Shown: piece by piece, positions 1 to 8,568 of the stretch | How the letters are laid out: each line of letters starts with the position of its first letter | Position numbering within the stretch: the first letter of the stretch is position 1 | From: RGIG3528 sp045598045 | GTDB lineage: Bacteria > Bacillota > Clostridia > Lachnospirales > Lachnospiraceae | Direction of reading: 5' to 3' | DNA: 32,871 bases | Assembly: GCA_045598045.1 (NCBI GenBank) | Contig: JAZLLG010000010.1 | Coordinates: 1 to 32,871, forward strand | Program-made: the position numbers and the translations under genes | The notes under the pieces: model-generated | The model's database searches: none | Seen by the model: the letters and a program-made list of their open reading frames with translations, nothing else | Told to the model about the DNA's origin: nothing

Positions 1-66
1 GCTTAAATTTTATTGCGTTCACTTCGTTCACGCCTGCAGGATGATGCTTAGGCGCTTGGATTCGTC

Positions 67-1299
67 TTATGCGTTGAACATGATTTTTTCCGAATCGAAG
101 GCTTTCTTGATTCCGAAGGTTGCAAGGATTGCAAGGATGAGGCTGCCAAGGCATGCATATAAGAGCTGGATGCCTGTGAGTGCATTTATTGTAATGTTCT
201 GGATTGCAATGGCGCTGCCGTAAACAGGGATCAGGTACATAATATCCGCAGGTGTTTTGCTTCCTGTAAACATTGTGATTACGCCAAGTACAATAACAAC
301 AATGTAAAGAGGTGATATGAACGAGCTTGCCTGCTTTGTATCCTTTGCAATAATCGAGAAGAAGCTGACAATGGCAACAAATGTGTAAACAAGAAGAATC
401 ATTATCACTGCCATGCTCAAAAGCTGTGTGACAGAGAAGTTGATGCTTCCGCCTTCAGCGCCTTCGAGCTCAAATAATGAGTTGGAGAGACCGCCCATCG
501 AGAAAATGCTGGATATTGCATAAATAATTGCTGAAATGGATGCAAGAATCGAAAGTCCGGCGATTTTACCGAAAGCGAGTTCGGAACGTTTAATCGGGGA
601 AAGGAGAAGGCTTGCGAGTGTACCTCTTTCCTTTTCACCTGCAACTGCATCCACACAAAGGCTCATGGCACTTGCAAAGAGCATCATGATAATCAGATAA
701 GGGAGCATCATAGAAATGAATTGGCCGTTAGCCTTATCCTCATTTACAATTGCAATCTCTGTCTCTTCAAATACTGTAAGAAGGTCAAGGTTTCCGAAAC
801 GTACGCTCTGAAGGTAAGTTCTGTAGGGTTCAAGAACCATTCCGGAGAATACGGCTCTTGCCTGGCTTGAATAGTTTTCCGCGGTGTTAGCATATACCGT
901 AATGTTCGGAATATTGTCTCCGTTCTTTTCATATGACGTAAATGCAGCTTCGAAGTTGCTGTCAAATACAACGAACAGGTCAATGTCGCCGCTGAGAATC
1001 TGTTCCTTAATTGCTGAGATTGTTTCTTCCGGAGCATCTGATTTGATATATTCCAGGTCAACCATTTTATCATAACCGGAGGAAGCCATAATCTGTTTTG
1101 CATCTTCCGGAACGTTCTGCATACGAACTATGCCGCGGTGCTCTTCAATGTCGCTTTCCATTGATTTTGCAAATGTACCGATGAGGCTGTACATGCCGAC
1201 CATAATGATTATGGGAAGAATAAACAGGCTGATTATCATGCTCTTGTCCTTAAATACACGGGCAAGCTCTTTTTTCATTATCAACATTGCATTTTTCAT
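67..1299 (-). CDS. ABC-2 type transporter permease (NatB-like)
   Basis: This is the membrane subunit of an ABC exporter, 410 aa. One hydrophobic segment lies at about residues 21-41, followed by a hydrophilic extracytoplasmic region to about residue 195, then a block of about five membrane segments to the C-terminus; this is the NatB/YhaP layout. The motif AGEKERGTLASLLLSPI in the cytoplasmic loop after the second segment is typical of the family. The start follows GGAGG at 9 nt, and the ATG overlaps the stop of the upstream ATPase gene by 4 nt (ATGA), so the two are translationally coupled and form one exporter. The B. subtilis NatAB pair exports Na+, but family members carry diverse substrates, so the substrate here is unknown. 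Downstream, a weak stem-loop at 31-54 has no clear U-tract and I do not call it a terminator. Confidence 0.88.
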   Translation of the reverse strand: MKNAMLIMKKELARVFKDKSMIISLFILPIIIMVGMYSLIGTFAKSMESDIEEHRGIVRMQNVPEDAKQIMASSGYDKMVDLEYIKSDAPEETISAIKEQILSGDIDLFVVFDSNFEAAFTSYEKNGDNIPNITVYANTAENYSSQARAVFSGMVLEPYRTYLQSVRFGNLDLLTVFEETEIAIVNEDKANGQFISMMLPYLIIMMLFASAMSLCVDAVAGEKERGTLASLLLSPIKRSELAFGKIAGLSILASISAIIYAISSIFSMGGLSNSLFELEGAEGGSINFSVTQLLSMAVIMILLVYTFVAIVSFFSIIAKDTKQASSFISPLYIVVIVLGVITMFTGSKTPADIMYLIPVYGSAIAIQNITINALTGIQLLYACLGSLILAILATFGIKKAFDSEKIMFNA

Positions 1300-2111
1300 T
1301 TTTTCTTACCTCCGAATGCGCTATTCTTAGGATCAAATACTTCTTCTTTATGGTTTTCTTTATAAAGAACGAAGAATGCGTCTTCGAGGTCCTCTGCGTT
1401 TGTCTTCGCAACGATTTCCTGCAATGTTCCCTCGATAACCTTTTTACCGTCAATGATGATTCCGATTGTATCACAGAGTTTTTCGGCTTCGGACATGATG
1501 TGTGTAGAAATGATAATTGTCTTTCCTTCATCACGAAGCTTCTTCAAAAGGTCCGTTACGCTTCTTGCTGTAACAACATCAAGACCGCTTGTGGGCTCAT
1601 CGAAAATGACAACCTTGGGGTCATGTACAAGAGAAACAGCAATGGCTGCTTTCTGTTTCATACCTGTGGAAAGCTCCTGCATCTTTTTATTCTGGAACTC
1701 AGTGATACCGAAATATCCGAAAAGTTCTTCGCGTCTCTTGTTGATTGCTTCATCCGTCATACCGTGAGCATGTCCGAAGAAATCAAAGAGATATTTGGGA
1801 GTAAAGAAAGGATCAAGCTTTATCTCATTTGTAAGGAAGCACAGGTCCTGTCTGACCTTCTCGCCTTCCTTAACGGTATCATGACCGCATACGGTTACAG
1901 TGCCTTCCGAAGGGGTAAGAAGTGTTGCGACGCATCTTAATGTTGTGGTCTTGCCTGCTCCGTTAGGGCCTAAGAGGCCGTATATGTGGCCTGCTTCTGC
2001 CGTAAATGAAATGCCATTGGCAGCTTTCTTAATCGCGTCATTTGTTTTCATCTGCATCATTTTTCTCTTACTAAGTTTGTAAACTTTTGTAAGATTTGTA
2101 ACCTGAATCAT
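1296..2111 (-). CDS. ABC transporter ATP-binding protein (NatA-like)
   Basis: This is the ATPase subunit (271 aa) powering the permease encoded just downstream. Visible motifs are Walker A GPNGAGKT (48-55), signature LSTGMKQK (147-154), Walker B VVIFDEP (167-173) and the switch histidine H204. The usual Q-loop glutamine is replaced by a segment reading LTNEIKLD (about 93-100), a variation seen in NatA-like exporters. The C-terminal tail is charged. The start is set by AGGAGG 7 nt upstream of ATG. A sigma-A promoter at 2147-2174 precedes it, so natA-natB-like genes form a two-gene operon independent of the GH28 gene upstream. Function as ABC exporter ATPase is secure; the substrate is not. Confidence 0.9.
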   Translation of the reverse strand: MIQVTNLTKVYKLSKRKMMQMKTNDAIKKAANGISFTAEAGHIYGLLGPNGAGKTTTLRCVATLLTPSEGTVTVCGHDTVKEGEKVRQDLCFLTNEIKLDPFFTPKYLFDFFGHAHGMTDEAINKRREELFGYFGITEFQNKKMQELSTGMKQKAAIAVSLVHDPKVVIFDEPTSGLDVVTARSVTDLLKKLRDEGKTIIISTHIMSEAEKLCDTIGIIIDGKKVIEGTLQEIVAKTNAEDLEDAFFVLYKENHKEEVFDPKNSAFGGKKK

Positions 2112-2146
2112 TAGTGGACCTCCTTTGGAACCTTTGATTTTCCCTT

Positions 2147-2174
2147 ATTATAGCAATCTTCGAATTAAAGTAAA
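2147..2174 (-). promoter_or_regulatory. Sigma-A promoter of the NatAB-like operon
   Basis: On the minus strand a TTTACT -35 (2169-2174) and a TATAAT -10 (2147-2152) are separated by 16 bp, with an extended -10 TG one base before it. It lies about 35 bp upstream of the ATPase start codon. Confidence 0.65.
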
Positions 2175-2272
2175 ATGGGTATAATAGCCAAATATGAGTC
2201 TCTAACCCGCCAGCTTTGAGAAATATTTCACAAAACACAAATCTGCCTGACGGTTTAATGATGTATTTCGTC

Positions 2273-2312
2273 AAAAAAGCCATATAAGGCCGATTGGCGC
2301 TCATATGGCTTT
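2273..2312 (-). terminator. Rho-independent terminator after the GH28 gene
   Basis: Read on the minus strand, a stem of about 10 bp (AAGCCATATGAG with CTTATATGGCTT) is followed by a run of six T. It starts 14 bp past the GH28 stop and separates the AraC-GH28 unit from the exporter operon. Confidence 0.85.
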
Positions 2313-2325
2313 TGATATTTGTTCA

Positions 2326-3855
2326 TTATTCTCTTGTAATTTCTTCGCCTTCAAGCCCGGAAATAGTAACCTTCTCCAGGTTGACCGTTTCAACGTTACG
2401 GAAGATAAGTCCCCGCTTATGGCATATTTCGGCATCTGTCATCATCGCACAGGCACCTTCGCCGGCCTCGTTCTTCATGGTAAAAGAAACGTTTTTGATA
2501 TTGATTTCTTTGATGGGCATTTCCGGAAGGCCATAGAAATAACCTGCTGCCCATTCGCAATCCGAACAGACCATGTCACGAAACGTAAATTTCCCAAGAT
2601 ACGGCGTCCTGTCATCAACAGGCAGTTTTTCCTTGCTCCAGACATACTCTGTTTTTCCGTCGGGATCACAATAATAAAACATATTTATCACAAGCGGTGT
2701 CAGAACGTTATCCATATAAATGTTGGAAAATTCAACACCGTCGATTATGGCATACTTTCCACGCCCGCGCCTTGTTTTTATACGAAGACCACGGTCTGTG
2801 TGCATAAAATAACACTGACTCACGGAAAGATTTTTAATACCGCCAGCCATCTCACTTCCCAGCACCACGCCGCCATGCGCATATTCCATAAGACAATTTC
2901 TCACAACATGATGGTTTGCGGGAGTCTTGTATTTCATTCCAAGATTAATTTTTCCGGATTTAATTGCAATTGCGTCATCACCCACGGAAAACCGTACACC
3001 GATAAAACGAACATCATCACAGGCTTCAGGATCTGCACCGTCTGTGTTCGGACTGTTTGTAGGATTTTTTACATTCATGTCGAGAAAATCCACATGTTTT
3101 GAAAAGAAGGGGTGCAACGTCCATGACGGAGAGTTCTGTACTGTTACGCCATGAAAAAGAATGTTTTCGCAACGATTCAGGAAAATAAGTTTAGGGCGGG
3201 CCGCATCCTTTCTTTTAGGTCTGTCCCACCAGGTGGAGTTCTCCGCATTTGCATCAATTACGCCTCTCCCGACGACGTTGACATTTGAGAGAAAATGTCC
3301 GCTGAGAAAACTCTGGTGGCAGTCAGCAGCATCTCCTTCCCATGAAGAGAGCTCAATGACATTGCCGGTTACCGGGTCCCTGAAGGAACCTGGAATTACA
3401 GCAAACATGCTCTCGTCCGTTACACCAAGAAGCGTGGCCCCATCACATATTTCCAACGTCATATCGCTCTTGAGAGTAATCGGTCCTGTCAGATAAGTTC
3501 CCGCTTCCACCTTCACTCGTCCGCCGACAGGACATGTATTAATTGCGTTCTGTAATGCAATCGTGTCATTGGTAATTCCATCCCCCACGGCGCCGAATTC
3601 GCGCACGCACAGGCACCCGCTTTCCGATTTGGTTCGGAAAACCTCCTCATGCCCGTTAACCGCAAAAGTGTACTCTGTTTCAGGCAATAAATCAAAGAAC
3701 GAGAAGACATTTGTCCTCACGTTCTTCAGATACATCTCGTTATTCAGACTGACATCATACGGATTCCTTGCAAAATAGGGCTCATCGTTTACAAGCTCAA
3801 AGCAGGCAGATACCGATGTTATACAAAGTTCTCTAACAAACTTTTCGTTGTCCAT
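2326..3855 (-). CDS. Glycoside hydrolase family 28 (polygalacturonase-type), intracellular
   Basis: This 509-aa protein is a GH28 pectinase, hydrolysing alpha-1,4 links between galacturonic acid residues (or rhamnogalacturonan). The catalytic landmarks are all present: NTDG (270-273), GDD (292-294), the histidine in AHGG (H327) and RIK (358-360). The N-terminal 80 residues look like the fibronectin-III-like module seen before the beta-helix in bacterial exo-polygalacturonases; the beta-helix start motif FGAVGDGITNDT is at 87-98. There is no signal peptide, so it probably works in the cytoplasm on imported oligogalacturonides, which fits exo-acting relatives. It starts 2 bp after the stop of the AraC-type regulator and is likely co-transcribed and coupled with it. 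Exact linkage specificity cannot be told from sequence. Confidence 0.93.
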   Translation of the reverse strand: MDNEKFVRELCITSVSACFELVNDEPYFARNPYDVSLNNEMYLKNVRTNVFSFFDLLPETEYTFAVNGHEEVFRTKSESGCLCVREFGAVGDGITNDTIALQNAINTCPVGGRVKVEAGTYLTGPITLKSDMTLEICDGATLLGVTDESMFAVIPGSFRDPVTGNVIELSSWEGDAADCHQSFLSGHFLSNVNVVGRGVIDANAENSTWWDRPKRKDAARPKLIFLNRCENILFHGVTVQNSPSWTLHPFFSKHVDFLDMNVKNPTNSPNTDGADPEACDDVRFIGVRFSVGDDAIAIKSGKINLGMKYKTPANHHVVRNCLMEYAHGGVVLGSEMAGGIKNLSVSQCYFMHTDRGLRIKTRRGRGKYAIIDGVEFSNIYMDNVLTPLVINMFYYCDPDGKTEYVWSKEKLPVDDRTPYLGKFTFRDMVCSDCEWAAGYFYGLPEMPIKEINIKNVSFTMKNEAGEGACAMMTDAEICHKRGLIFRNVETVNLEKVTISGLEGEEITRE

Positions 3856-3857
3856 TG

Positions 3858-4742
3858 TTATGCTTCTTCCTGTTCTTCCTTTTTTGTAGAAGTAACGTAA
3901 TCTCTGGGGCCGACACCATATTCTGCCGTAAACGCCCTATAAAAGCCGGCATAATCCGAAAAACCGCACTGTTTATAAACATCATGAGGCTTTTCTCCCG
4001 CCGCAAGCATCTGACGTGCAATCTGTACACGTTTCTTTTGGATATAATGATACACGCCGGTACCCATTTTTCTGCGAAATTCGTGGCTGAGATGATATTT
4101 GCTGACATACATTTTATCAGCAAGGTCCTCAAGTGAAAGTTGCTCACCATAATGCATATTTACATATTCGATTACCCGGGCCACAAGGGTACTTGTATAT
4201 TCGCCCTCTTCCTCCACTTCAGGCTCCTGCTCCGTCAAACGATTCAGCATAACCATAAGCTGCGCGATGAGGCTTGTCTGCATGATATCTCCGCCGTATC
4301 CTTCATTATCGGATTCGCGATAAATATCATCCATCAATTTGCGTATCTCATTCTTGTATTCAATCGGTACACGAAGCTGGTTTGTATAGTTTGGGTTTGT
4401 CTGATCGAGGCATCTTGCAAGATTTGTGTTTGCCGTTGACATACGGTCAACCATCGCCGTATCTACCCAAAGCACATACCTTTCATACGGATCCGCATCC
4501 TTGCGGATGAAAACCTGATGAAGTTCTTTCGGATTAATGAACAGGACATCACCGGGACGGACATGATAGATTCTGCCTTCGATGGAATAAGTTACATCAC
4601 CCGATACGAGAAAATATATCTCGTAGAAATCATGATGATGCAGCTCAACATCCTGAAGATATGTGTCTCTCTTGTGCTGGATTTCAAAATCCTTCCGACA
4701 CATAACCTGTCTTGGATTGTAAGTTTGAAGCTTGGTAGCCAT
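3858..4742 (-). CDS. AraC-family regulator with N-terminal cupin domain
   Basis: A 294-aa transcription regulator. The N-terminal half has the sugar-sensing cupin fold, with HHHDFYEIYFLVSG at 35-48 and PGDVLFINPKELH at 63-75. The C-terminal half has the two AraC helix-turn-helix units (about 200-230 and 250-283; second one includes CGFSDYAGFYRAF). I start it at the ATG at 4742 because GGGAGG lies 6 nt upstream; a TTG 11 codons earlier has no ribosome site. It is followed at 2 bp by the GH28 gene and is divergent from the AEC transporter, so it most likely controls one or both in response to a pectin-derived sugar. The effector is not known. Confidence 0.93.
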   Translation of the reverse strand: MATKLQTYNPRQVMCRKDFEIQHKRDTYLQDVELHHHDFYEIYFLVSGDVTYSIEGRIYHVRPGDVLFINPKELHQVFIRKDADPYERYVLWVDTAMVDRMSTANTNLARCLDQTNPNYTNQLRVPIEYKNEIRKLMDDIYRESDNEGYGGDIMQTSLIAQLMVMLNRLTEQEPEVEEEGEYTSTLVARVIEYVNMHYGEQLSLEDLADKMYVSKYHLSHEFRRKMGTGVYHYIQKKRVQIARQMLAAGEKPHDVYKQCGFSDYAGFYRAFTAEYGVGPRDYVTSTKKEEQEEA

Positions 4743-4789
4743 CTTTCCTCCCGTTGTTTCCGGTTTGATTCGCAACTATAACAATTAAA

Positions 4790-4804
4790 TGCACAAACAG
4801 TGCA
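4790..4804. promoter_or_regulatory. Palindromic operator candidate between AraC and AEC genes
   Basis: TGCAC-AAACA-GTGCA is a perfect 5-bp inverted repeat in the divergent intergenic region. It abuts the -35 of the AEC promoter (4806) and lies upstream of the AraC-type gene. The left half, TGCACAAA, is repeated in an inverted repeat ahead of the sugar ABC operon at 15332-15359. The binding protein is unknown. Confidence 0.4.
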
Positions 4805-4805
4805 A

Positions 4806-4833
4806 TTGATTTTTAAAAGCTTAAGTATATACT
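4806..4833 (+). promoter_or_regulatory. Sigma-A promoter of the AEC transporter gene
   Basis: A TTGATT -35 (4806-4811), 16-bp spacer and TATACT -10 (4828-4833) lie 30 bp ahead of the AEC start codon and immediately next to the palindrome at 4790-4804. Confidence 0.6.
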
Positions 4834-4863
4834 GAAGATACCAACACATAAAAGGAGTCAGTT

Positions 4864-5898
4864 ATGAACAGCCTGATATTTGCGTTCAATGCCATTATGC
4901 CAATCATTCTTTTGATTGTACTTGGCTATATTCTTACAAAAGCAGGATTTCTCACAAATGAGTTTCTGAAAATCGGAAACAAATTTGTTTTCAATGTTGC
5001 ACTCCCCGTTCTCCTGTTTATAAATGTGTACACCATCGAATCTCTCGAGGAGATTGACCTGACACTGGTTCTCTACGCGGTTGTATGTGTCGCAGTCATG
5101 TTTTTTATCGGGCTTTTTATCGTGAAACTTTTTGTCCCGGATGTGAGGCAAAAAGGTGTCATTCTTCAGTGCTGTTTCCGTTCCAACTATGCAATCATCG
5201 GCATCCCTCTCGCGGAATCCCTTGGCGGTCCGGAAGCACGTGGTGCTGCCGCTGTTCTCTCCGCCTTTTCCATTCCGATGTTTAACATTCTGGCAGTTGT
5301 TGCTCTCGCAATGTTTATACCGTCGGAAGAAGATTCAAAAAACTCTCCGTCAGCAAAAGCACGTCTTAAAAACGTTCTTCTGAACATTTTGAAAAACCCT
5401 TTAATTATCGGCGTTGCGGCAGGTCTCGTTGTTCTTGGAATAAGAAGCATTCTTCCGACTGACGATGCAGGAAACCCGGTTTTCTCACTTTCAGGCTCAC
5501 TTCCGTTTCTTTACAGTCCTCTGAAAAGCCTCTCTTCCGTAGCAACACCGCTTGCACTTGTAGTTCTCGGCGGACGTTTTGATTTCAAAACAGTCTCGGA
5601 TTCAAAACGTGAAATAATACTTGGTACGCTTATACGAATAATTCTCGTTCCGGCAATCTGCCTGTCGGGAGCTGTGCTCCTGTCAAAATATACATCTTTG
5701 CTTAACTTTGACAAAAATGTCTATCCTTCACTTATCGCCCTGTTCGGTACTCCCGTTGCAGTGTCTTCCGCCATTATGGCCGAGCAGATGAAAAACGACG
5801 GAAAGCTTGCCGCTCAGCTTGTTGTATGGACTTCATTATGCTCTATATTGTCAATCTTCCTTGAAATCGTAATCATACGAAATCTCGGATTGCTGTAA
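4864..5898 (+). CDS. AEC-family (auxin efflux carrier type) transporter
   Basis: A 344-aa integral membrane protein with about ten hydrophobic segments and the two-fold AEC layout. The N-terminal half has the PVLLFINVYTIE region, and the C-terminal half contains the characteristic ATPLALVVLGGRF segment (about 231-243) and FGTPVAVSSAIMAEQM (about 294-309). Bacterial members move malate, malonate or other organic acids; substrate here is unassigned. The start is fixed by AAGGAG 6 nt upstream. It is a single-gene unit with its own promoter and terminator, divergent from the AraC-type regulator, which suggests but does not prove that this regulator controls it. Confidence 0.9.
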   Translation: MNSLIFAFNAIMPIILLIVLGYILTKAGFLTNEFLKIGNKFVFNVALPVLLFINVYTIESLEEIDLTLVLYAVVCVAVMFFIGLFIVKLFVPDVRQKGVILQCCFRSNYAIIGIPLAESLGGPEARGAAAVLSAFSIPMFNILAVVALAMFIPSEEDSKNSPSAKARLKNVLLNILKNPLIIGVAAGLVVLGIRSILPTDDAGNPVFSLSGSLPFLYSPLKSLSSVATPLALVVLGGRFDFKTVSDSKREIILGTLIRIILVPAICLSGAVLLSKYTSLLNFDKNVYPSLIALFGTPVAVSSAIMAEQMKNDGKLAAQLVVWTSLCSILSIFLEIVIIRNLGLL

Positions 5899-5900
5899 AC

Positions 5901-6434
5901 TTATTTTGCATCGGATTTATCCGGTGCTTTTTTTATTTTCTTCTTCACAAGTGCTTTTACAAGAAGGCACGCTCCATCAAGCAGGAAGAAGAAAACGCCA
6001 TAAAGAATGGGTTCCGACTTAAGCCATACCATTCCCTCTTCCACAAATCCTTTATGCTGGGCAAAAATGTTTATTGTATTGTATATGTATGCCACCCCGG
6101 CGGAAATTACGAGATAGTAAAGGATATTGCAGAAGAAAGTATAGAACTTCTTCTGTGGGAACATCATGTAAGGGTCATATATGGATTTATCCGTTCTCAT
6201 AAACCTGAATATATTGTTTATCAGAATGTCGTTTACTATTCCGTGTACAATGCCAAGAACAAGAATAAGGTCAAATTGATTTGCCGTATCAAGTGCGCCG
6301 AGCCCCATCCCCACAAGATAGAAAACACAACCTGCGAACCACCATTTGATAAAAATCGCCTTTACAGGCACCGGAATAAGCGCAAGTCTGTCTATTTTGT
6401 ATGGATTAGGTTGTTGCTCCTTTTTATTACTCAT
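5901..6434 (-). CDS. Small membrane protein of the sugar ABC operon (177 aa)
   Basis: I do not recognise the family. The protein has a charged, Lys/Gln-rich N-terminus, four hydrophobic segments (about 31-48, 54-72, 100-120 and 142-163) and a Lys-rich tail (KKKIKKAPDKSDAK). The last gene of the ten-gene operon, it overlaps the preceding gene by 8 bp (ATGAGTAA). I prefer the ATG at 6434, with GAGG about 12 nt upstream; a TTG three codons earlier is the alternative. Its position beside a UgpC-type ATPase and similar small membrane proteins suggests an accessory role in the transporter, but no function can be given. Confidence 0.75.
   Translation of the reverse strand: MSNKKEQQPNPYKIDRLALIPVPVKAIFIKWWFAGCVFYLVGMGLGALDTANQFDLILVLGIVHGIVNDILINNIFRFMRTDKSIYDPYMMFPQKKFYTFFCNILYYLVISAGVAYIYNTINIFAQHKGFVEEGMVWLKSEPILYGVFFFLLDGACLLVKALVKKKIKKAPDKSDAK
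5908..5934 (+). terminator. Rho-independent terminator of the AEC gene
   Basis: GCATCGGAT pairs with ATCCGGTGC (one wobble) and is followed by seven T. It lies wholly inside the 3' end of the convergent membrane-protein gene, whose last codons therefore double as the terminator. Confidence 0.8.
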
Positions 6435-6984
6435 CCTCGGCAATTACCTCATCGTCATCATCATCACCATCCGCAAATTCATCGTCTTTGACGGCAGTGT
6501 TTATTTTATTAAGCATTTTACCATACACAGGCTTCAGAACGCAAAGAAGAATCGCAATTCCAAGCGAAATTACGTGGTTACGAAGATCCGTGAGTGCCTG
6601 TGTCAAGGCCGGCCTGTCCTCTGCGCCCGCTGCTTTGATTTCAGCAATTCGCCTTGAAATCGAGCCATATGAAAGGACATCTGACACCAACAGGAACACA
6701 AGAATAATCATGCAGAGAGCAAACATTACATAGTTTGTTCCCTTTCTCGTGTGAACACTGATGTATGTGAAAATAGCAAGCATTGAAAAAAGCGTTGTTG
6801 TAAACACAAGGATAGCAACCCAGAAATCCGTTGCGTAAATGGATGCGTTCGAGTAATTTGAAAGCTTGAACGTATAGACCATACATGCAATGATGATAGC
6901 AAGAAGCGGTAATATTTCCGGCTTTCTTTTCAAGGCTACCAGCTTTTTACGAAAGAATTCTTTTATCTTTGCTCCGAAGGACAT
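6427..6984 (-). CDS. Small membrane protein with acidic tail (185 aa)
   Basis: Unrecognised family. A basic N-terminus (about 1-22) precedes four hydrophobic segments near 24-42, 53-76, 84-106 and 137-153. Between the third and fourth is a hydrophilic stretch rich in Ala/Arg. The C-terminal 20 residues are very acidic, with a run of five Asp. GGAGAA lies 6 nt before the ATG. It sits 20 bp after the UgpC-type ATPase stop and overlaps the next membrane-protein gene, so it belongs to the same transcript. The basic start and acidic end could mediate contacts with partner proteins; that is speculation. Confidence 0.75.
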   Translation of the reverse strand: MSFGAKIKEFFRKKLVALKRKPEILPLLAIIIACMVYTFKLSNYSNASIYATDFWVAILVFTTTLFSMLAIFTYISVHTRKGTNYVMFALCMIILVFLLVSDVLSYGSISRRIAEIKAAGAEDRPALTQALTDLRNHVISLGIAILLCVLKPVYGKMLNKINTAVKDDEFADGDDDDDEVIAEDE

Positions 6985-7004
6985 TGTTTTCTCCTCATGT
7001 TACG

Positions 7005-8075
7005 TTATTTTATCGGAATAACATTTGTTGTTTCTTTGTCAAAAAGGTGTATCTTTTCGTCTCTGAAACCAATCCTTAGTACATCATTTTTCTTATACTC
7101 ACACCATTCCTTAAACTTGCATGTAAGTTTCTTTTTGTTTGCAAAGCCGTGAACAAGTGTATTCTGTCCGAGGTTTTCATTAAGTTCAACGACAAAATCT
7201 ATATCACCGTCCGCAACTATATCTTCGGGACGGATTCCAAGGACTACTTCCTTGTCTTCATATTCACCGAGGTTGTTCGCATAACGTTTGGGTGCCGGGA
7301 TGTTCAGATAGTCGTTCAAAAGCCTTCCATTCTGAACCTTAACATCAATAAAGTTCATGGGCGGAAGTCCGATAAAGCTTGCTACAAACAGATTTGCCGG
7401 ATGATCGTAGAGCTCAATCGGTGTACCGATCTGCTGTACGTAACCATTACTCATACATACTATACGATCCGCCAAAGTGAGCGCTTCCGTCTGGTCATGT
7501 GTAACATAAATCATCGTTGATTTAAGTCTGTCGTGAAGGAGCATAAGCTCACGCCTCATGGAGCCCCTGAGCTTTGCATCAAGATTGGAAAGAGGTTCAT
7601 CGAAAAGGAAAACCTTCGGCTCACGCACAATAGCACGCCCAACGGCAACTCGCTGTCGCTGTCCGCCGGAAAGCTGTCCCGGTTTCTTGTTCAACTGATC
7701 CCGAAGTCCAAGAATGTCAGCCGCTTCCATAACCTTCTTGTGAATAACGTCTCTGTTCTCATGACGAAGAACAAGTGAAAAAGCCATATTCTCATAAACC
7801 GTCATATGAGCATACAAAGCATAGTTTTGGAAAACCATCGCAATGTCTCTGTCCTTCGGCGCAACGTTGGTAACGTCCTTACCTTCAATAAAAAGTTTGC
7901 CGTTTGAAATTTCTTCAAGTCCCGCAACCATGCGGAGCGTCGTGGATTTGCCGCAGCCCGAAGGTCCTACAAGCACTATAAACTCTCCGTCATTAACATC
8001 GAGATTGAAGTCAAATACTGCCTGAACTCCGTTCGGATATATTTTGTTGATGTTCTGTAAGCTTAAATTTGCCAT
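7005..8075 (-). CDS. ugpC: Sugar ABC transporter ATPase, UgpC/MsmX type (first copy)
   Basis: A 356-aa ATPase of the CUT1 sugar importer class. Motifs: Walker A GPSGCGKST (37-45), Q-loop Q83, signature LSGGQ (135-139), Walker B VFLFDE (155-160) and switch H193. The C-terminal third (about 236-356) is the OB-fold regulatory domain, with GIRPEDI in place. It would couple ATP hydrolysis to the LplB/LplC-type permeases in the same operon. A second complete homologue is encoded at 14135-15235, the first gene of the operon, which is unusual because one MsmX-type ATPase usually serves several importers. This copy sits between two pairs of small membrane-protein genes. Confidence 0.93.
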   Translation of the reverse strand: MANLSLQNINKIYPNGVQAVFDFNLDVNDGEFIVLVGPSGCGKSTTLRMVAGLEEISNGKLFIEGKDVTNVAPKDRDIAMVFQNYALYAHMTVYENMAFSLVLRHENRDVIHKKVMEAADILGLRDQLNKKPGQLSGGQRQRVAVGRAIVREPKVFLFDEPLSNLDAKLRGSMRRELMLLHDRLKSTMIYVTHDQTEALTLADRIVCMSNGYVQQIGTPIELYDHPANLFVASFIGLPPMNFIDVKVQNGRLLNDYLNIPAPKRYANNLGEYEDKEVVLGIRPEDIVADGDIDFVVELNENLGQNTLVHGFANKKKLTCKFKEWCEYKKNDVLRIGFRDEKIHLFDKETTNVIPIK

Positions 8076-8094
8076 TATAAACTCCCGTGAGTTC

Positions 8095-8568
8095 TTATTT
8101 TGCCTGTTTTTCCGAAGCTTCAGCTTTTAAGAAGCGATTCAGAAGAGTGCATCTGACAAGTGAATTGACAGCAGCCGCAAACATGAAGACTGCTGAAAGA
8201 ATCAGACAGATAACAACCGTCCTGTAATGTGCTGCCGTAATATATTCGAAATCCGTCATCGTTTTCGGGAATCCCGGAATTCTGACAAGCTGAATGACAC
8301 CCATAATGATTGGGGCAAATGCCCATTTTATATGATACGTTTTAAGCTCTTCGCCAACATAAAAGGCAAAAAGCATAAAGAGAATATTGACAATTATATC
8401 TATGCCGATCAGATAGTATTTAAAGCCCGACTGACCGGTAACTGCCGTAAGATAGCTGTTTGAGTATATTATAATAAACTGAACGATATCCGCAATAAGC
8501 GCAAACATGCAGAACCAGAAGGAAAGCGTATCGTTTTTGTAACGCATACGTTCAACGTTTATTTTCAT
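8095..8568 (-). CDS. Small membrane protein (157 aa)
   Basis: Unrecognised. Four hydrophobic segments are visible near 15-36, 50-71, 80-97 and 116-137, followed by a short basic/polar tail. The ATG overlaps the stop of the preceding gene by one base (TAATG), indicating translational coupling with that 196-aa membrane protein. It is followed at 19 bp by the UgpC-type ATPase gene. The two coupled proteins may form a complex; nothing in the sequence shows a catalytic motif. Confidence 0.75.
   Translation of the reverse strand: MKINVERMRYKNDTLSFWFCMFALIADIVQFIIIYSNSYLTAVTGQSGFKYYLIGIDIIVNILFMLFAFYVGEELKTYHIKWAFAPIIMGVIQLVRIPGFPKTMTDFEYITAAHYRTVVICLILSAVFMFAAAVNSLVRCTLLNRFLKAEASEKQAK

Noticed and set aside
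31..54. Stem-loop after the NatB-like gene as a terminator
   Set aside because: The 5-bp stem with a bulged extension is weak and no T-run follows on the minus strand.
1287..1940. 217-aa plus-strand open frame
   Set aside because: It is antisense to the NatA-like ATPase gene, which has all its motifs in the other strand.
2305..3102. 265-aa plus-strand open frame
   Set aside because: It lies antisense to the catalytic part of the GH28 gene, has no ribosome site and shows no protein-like motif.
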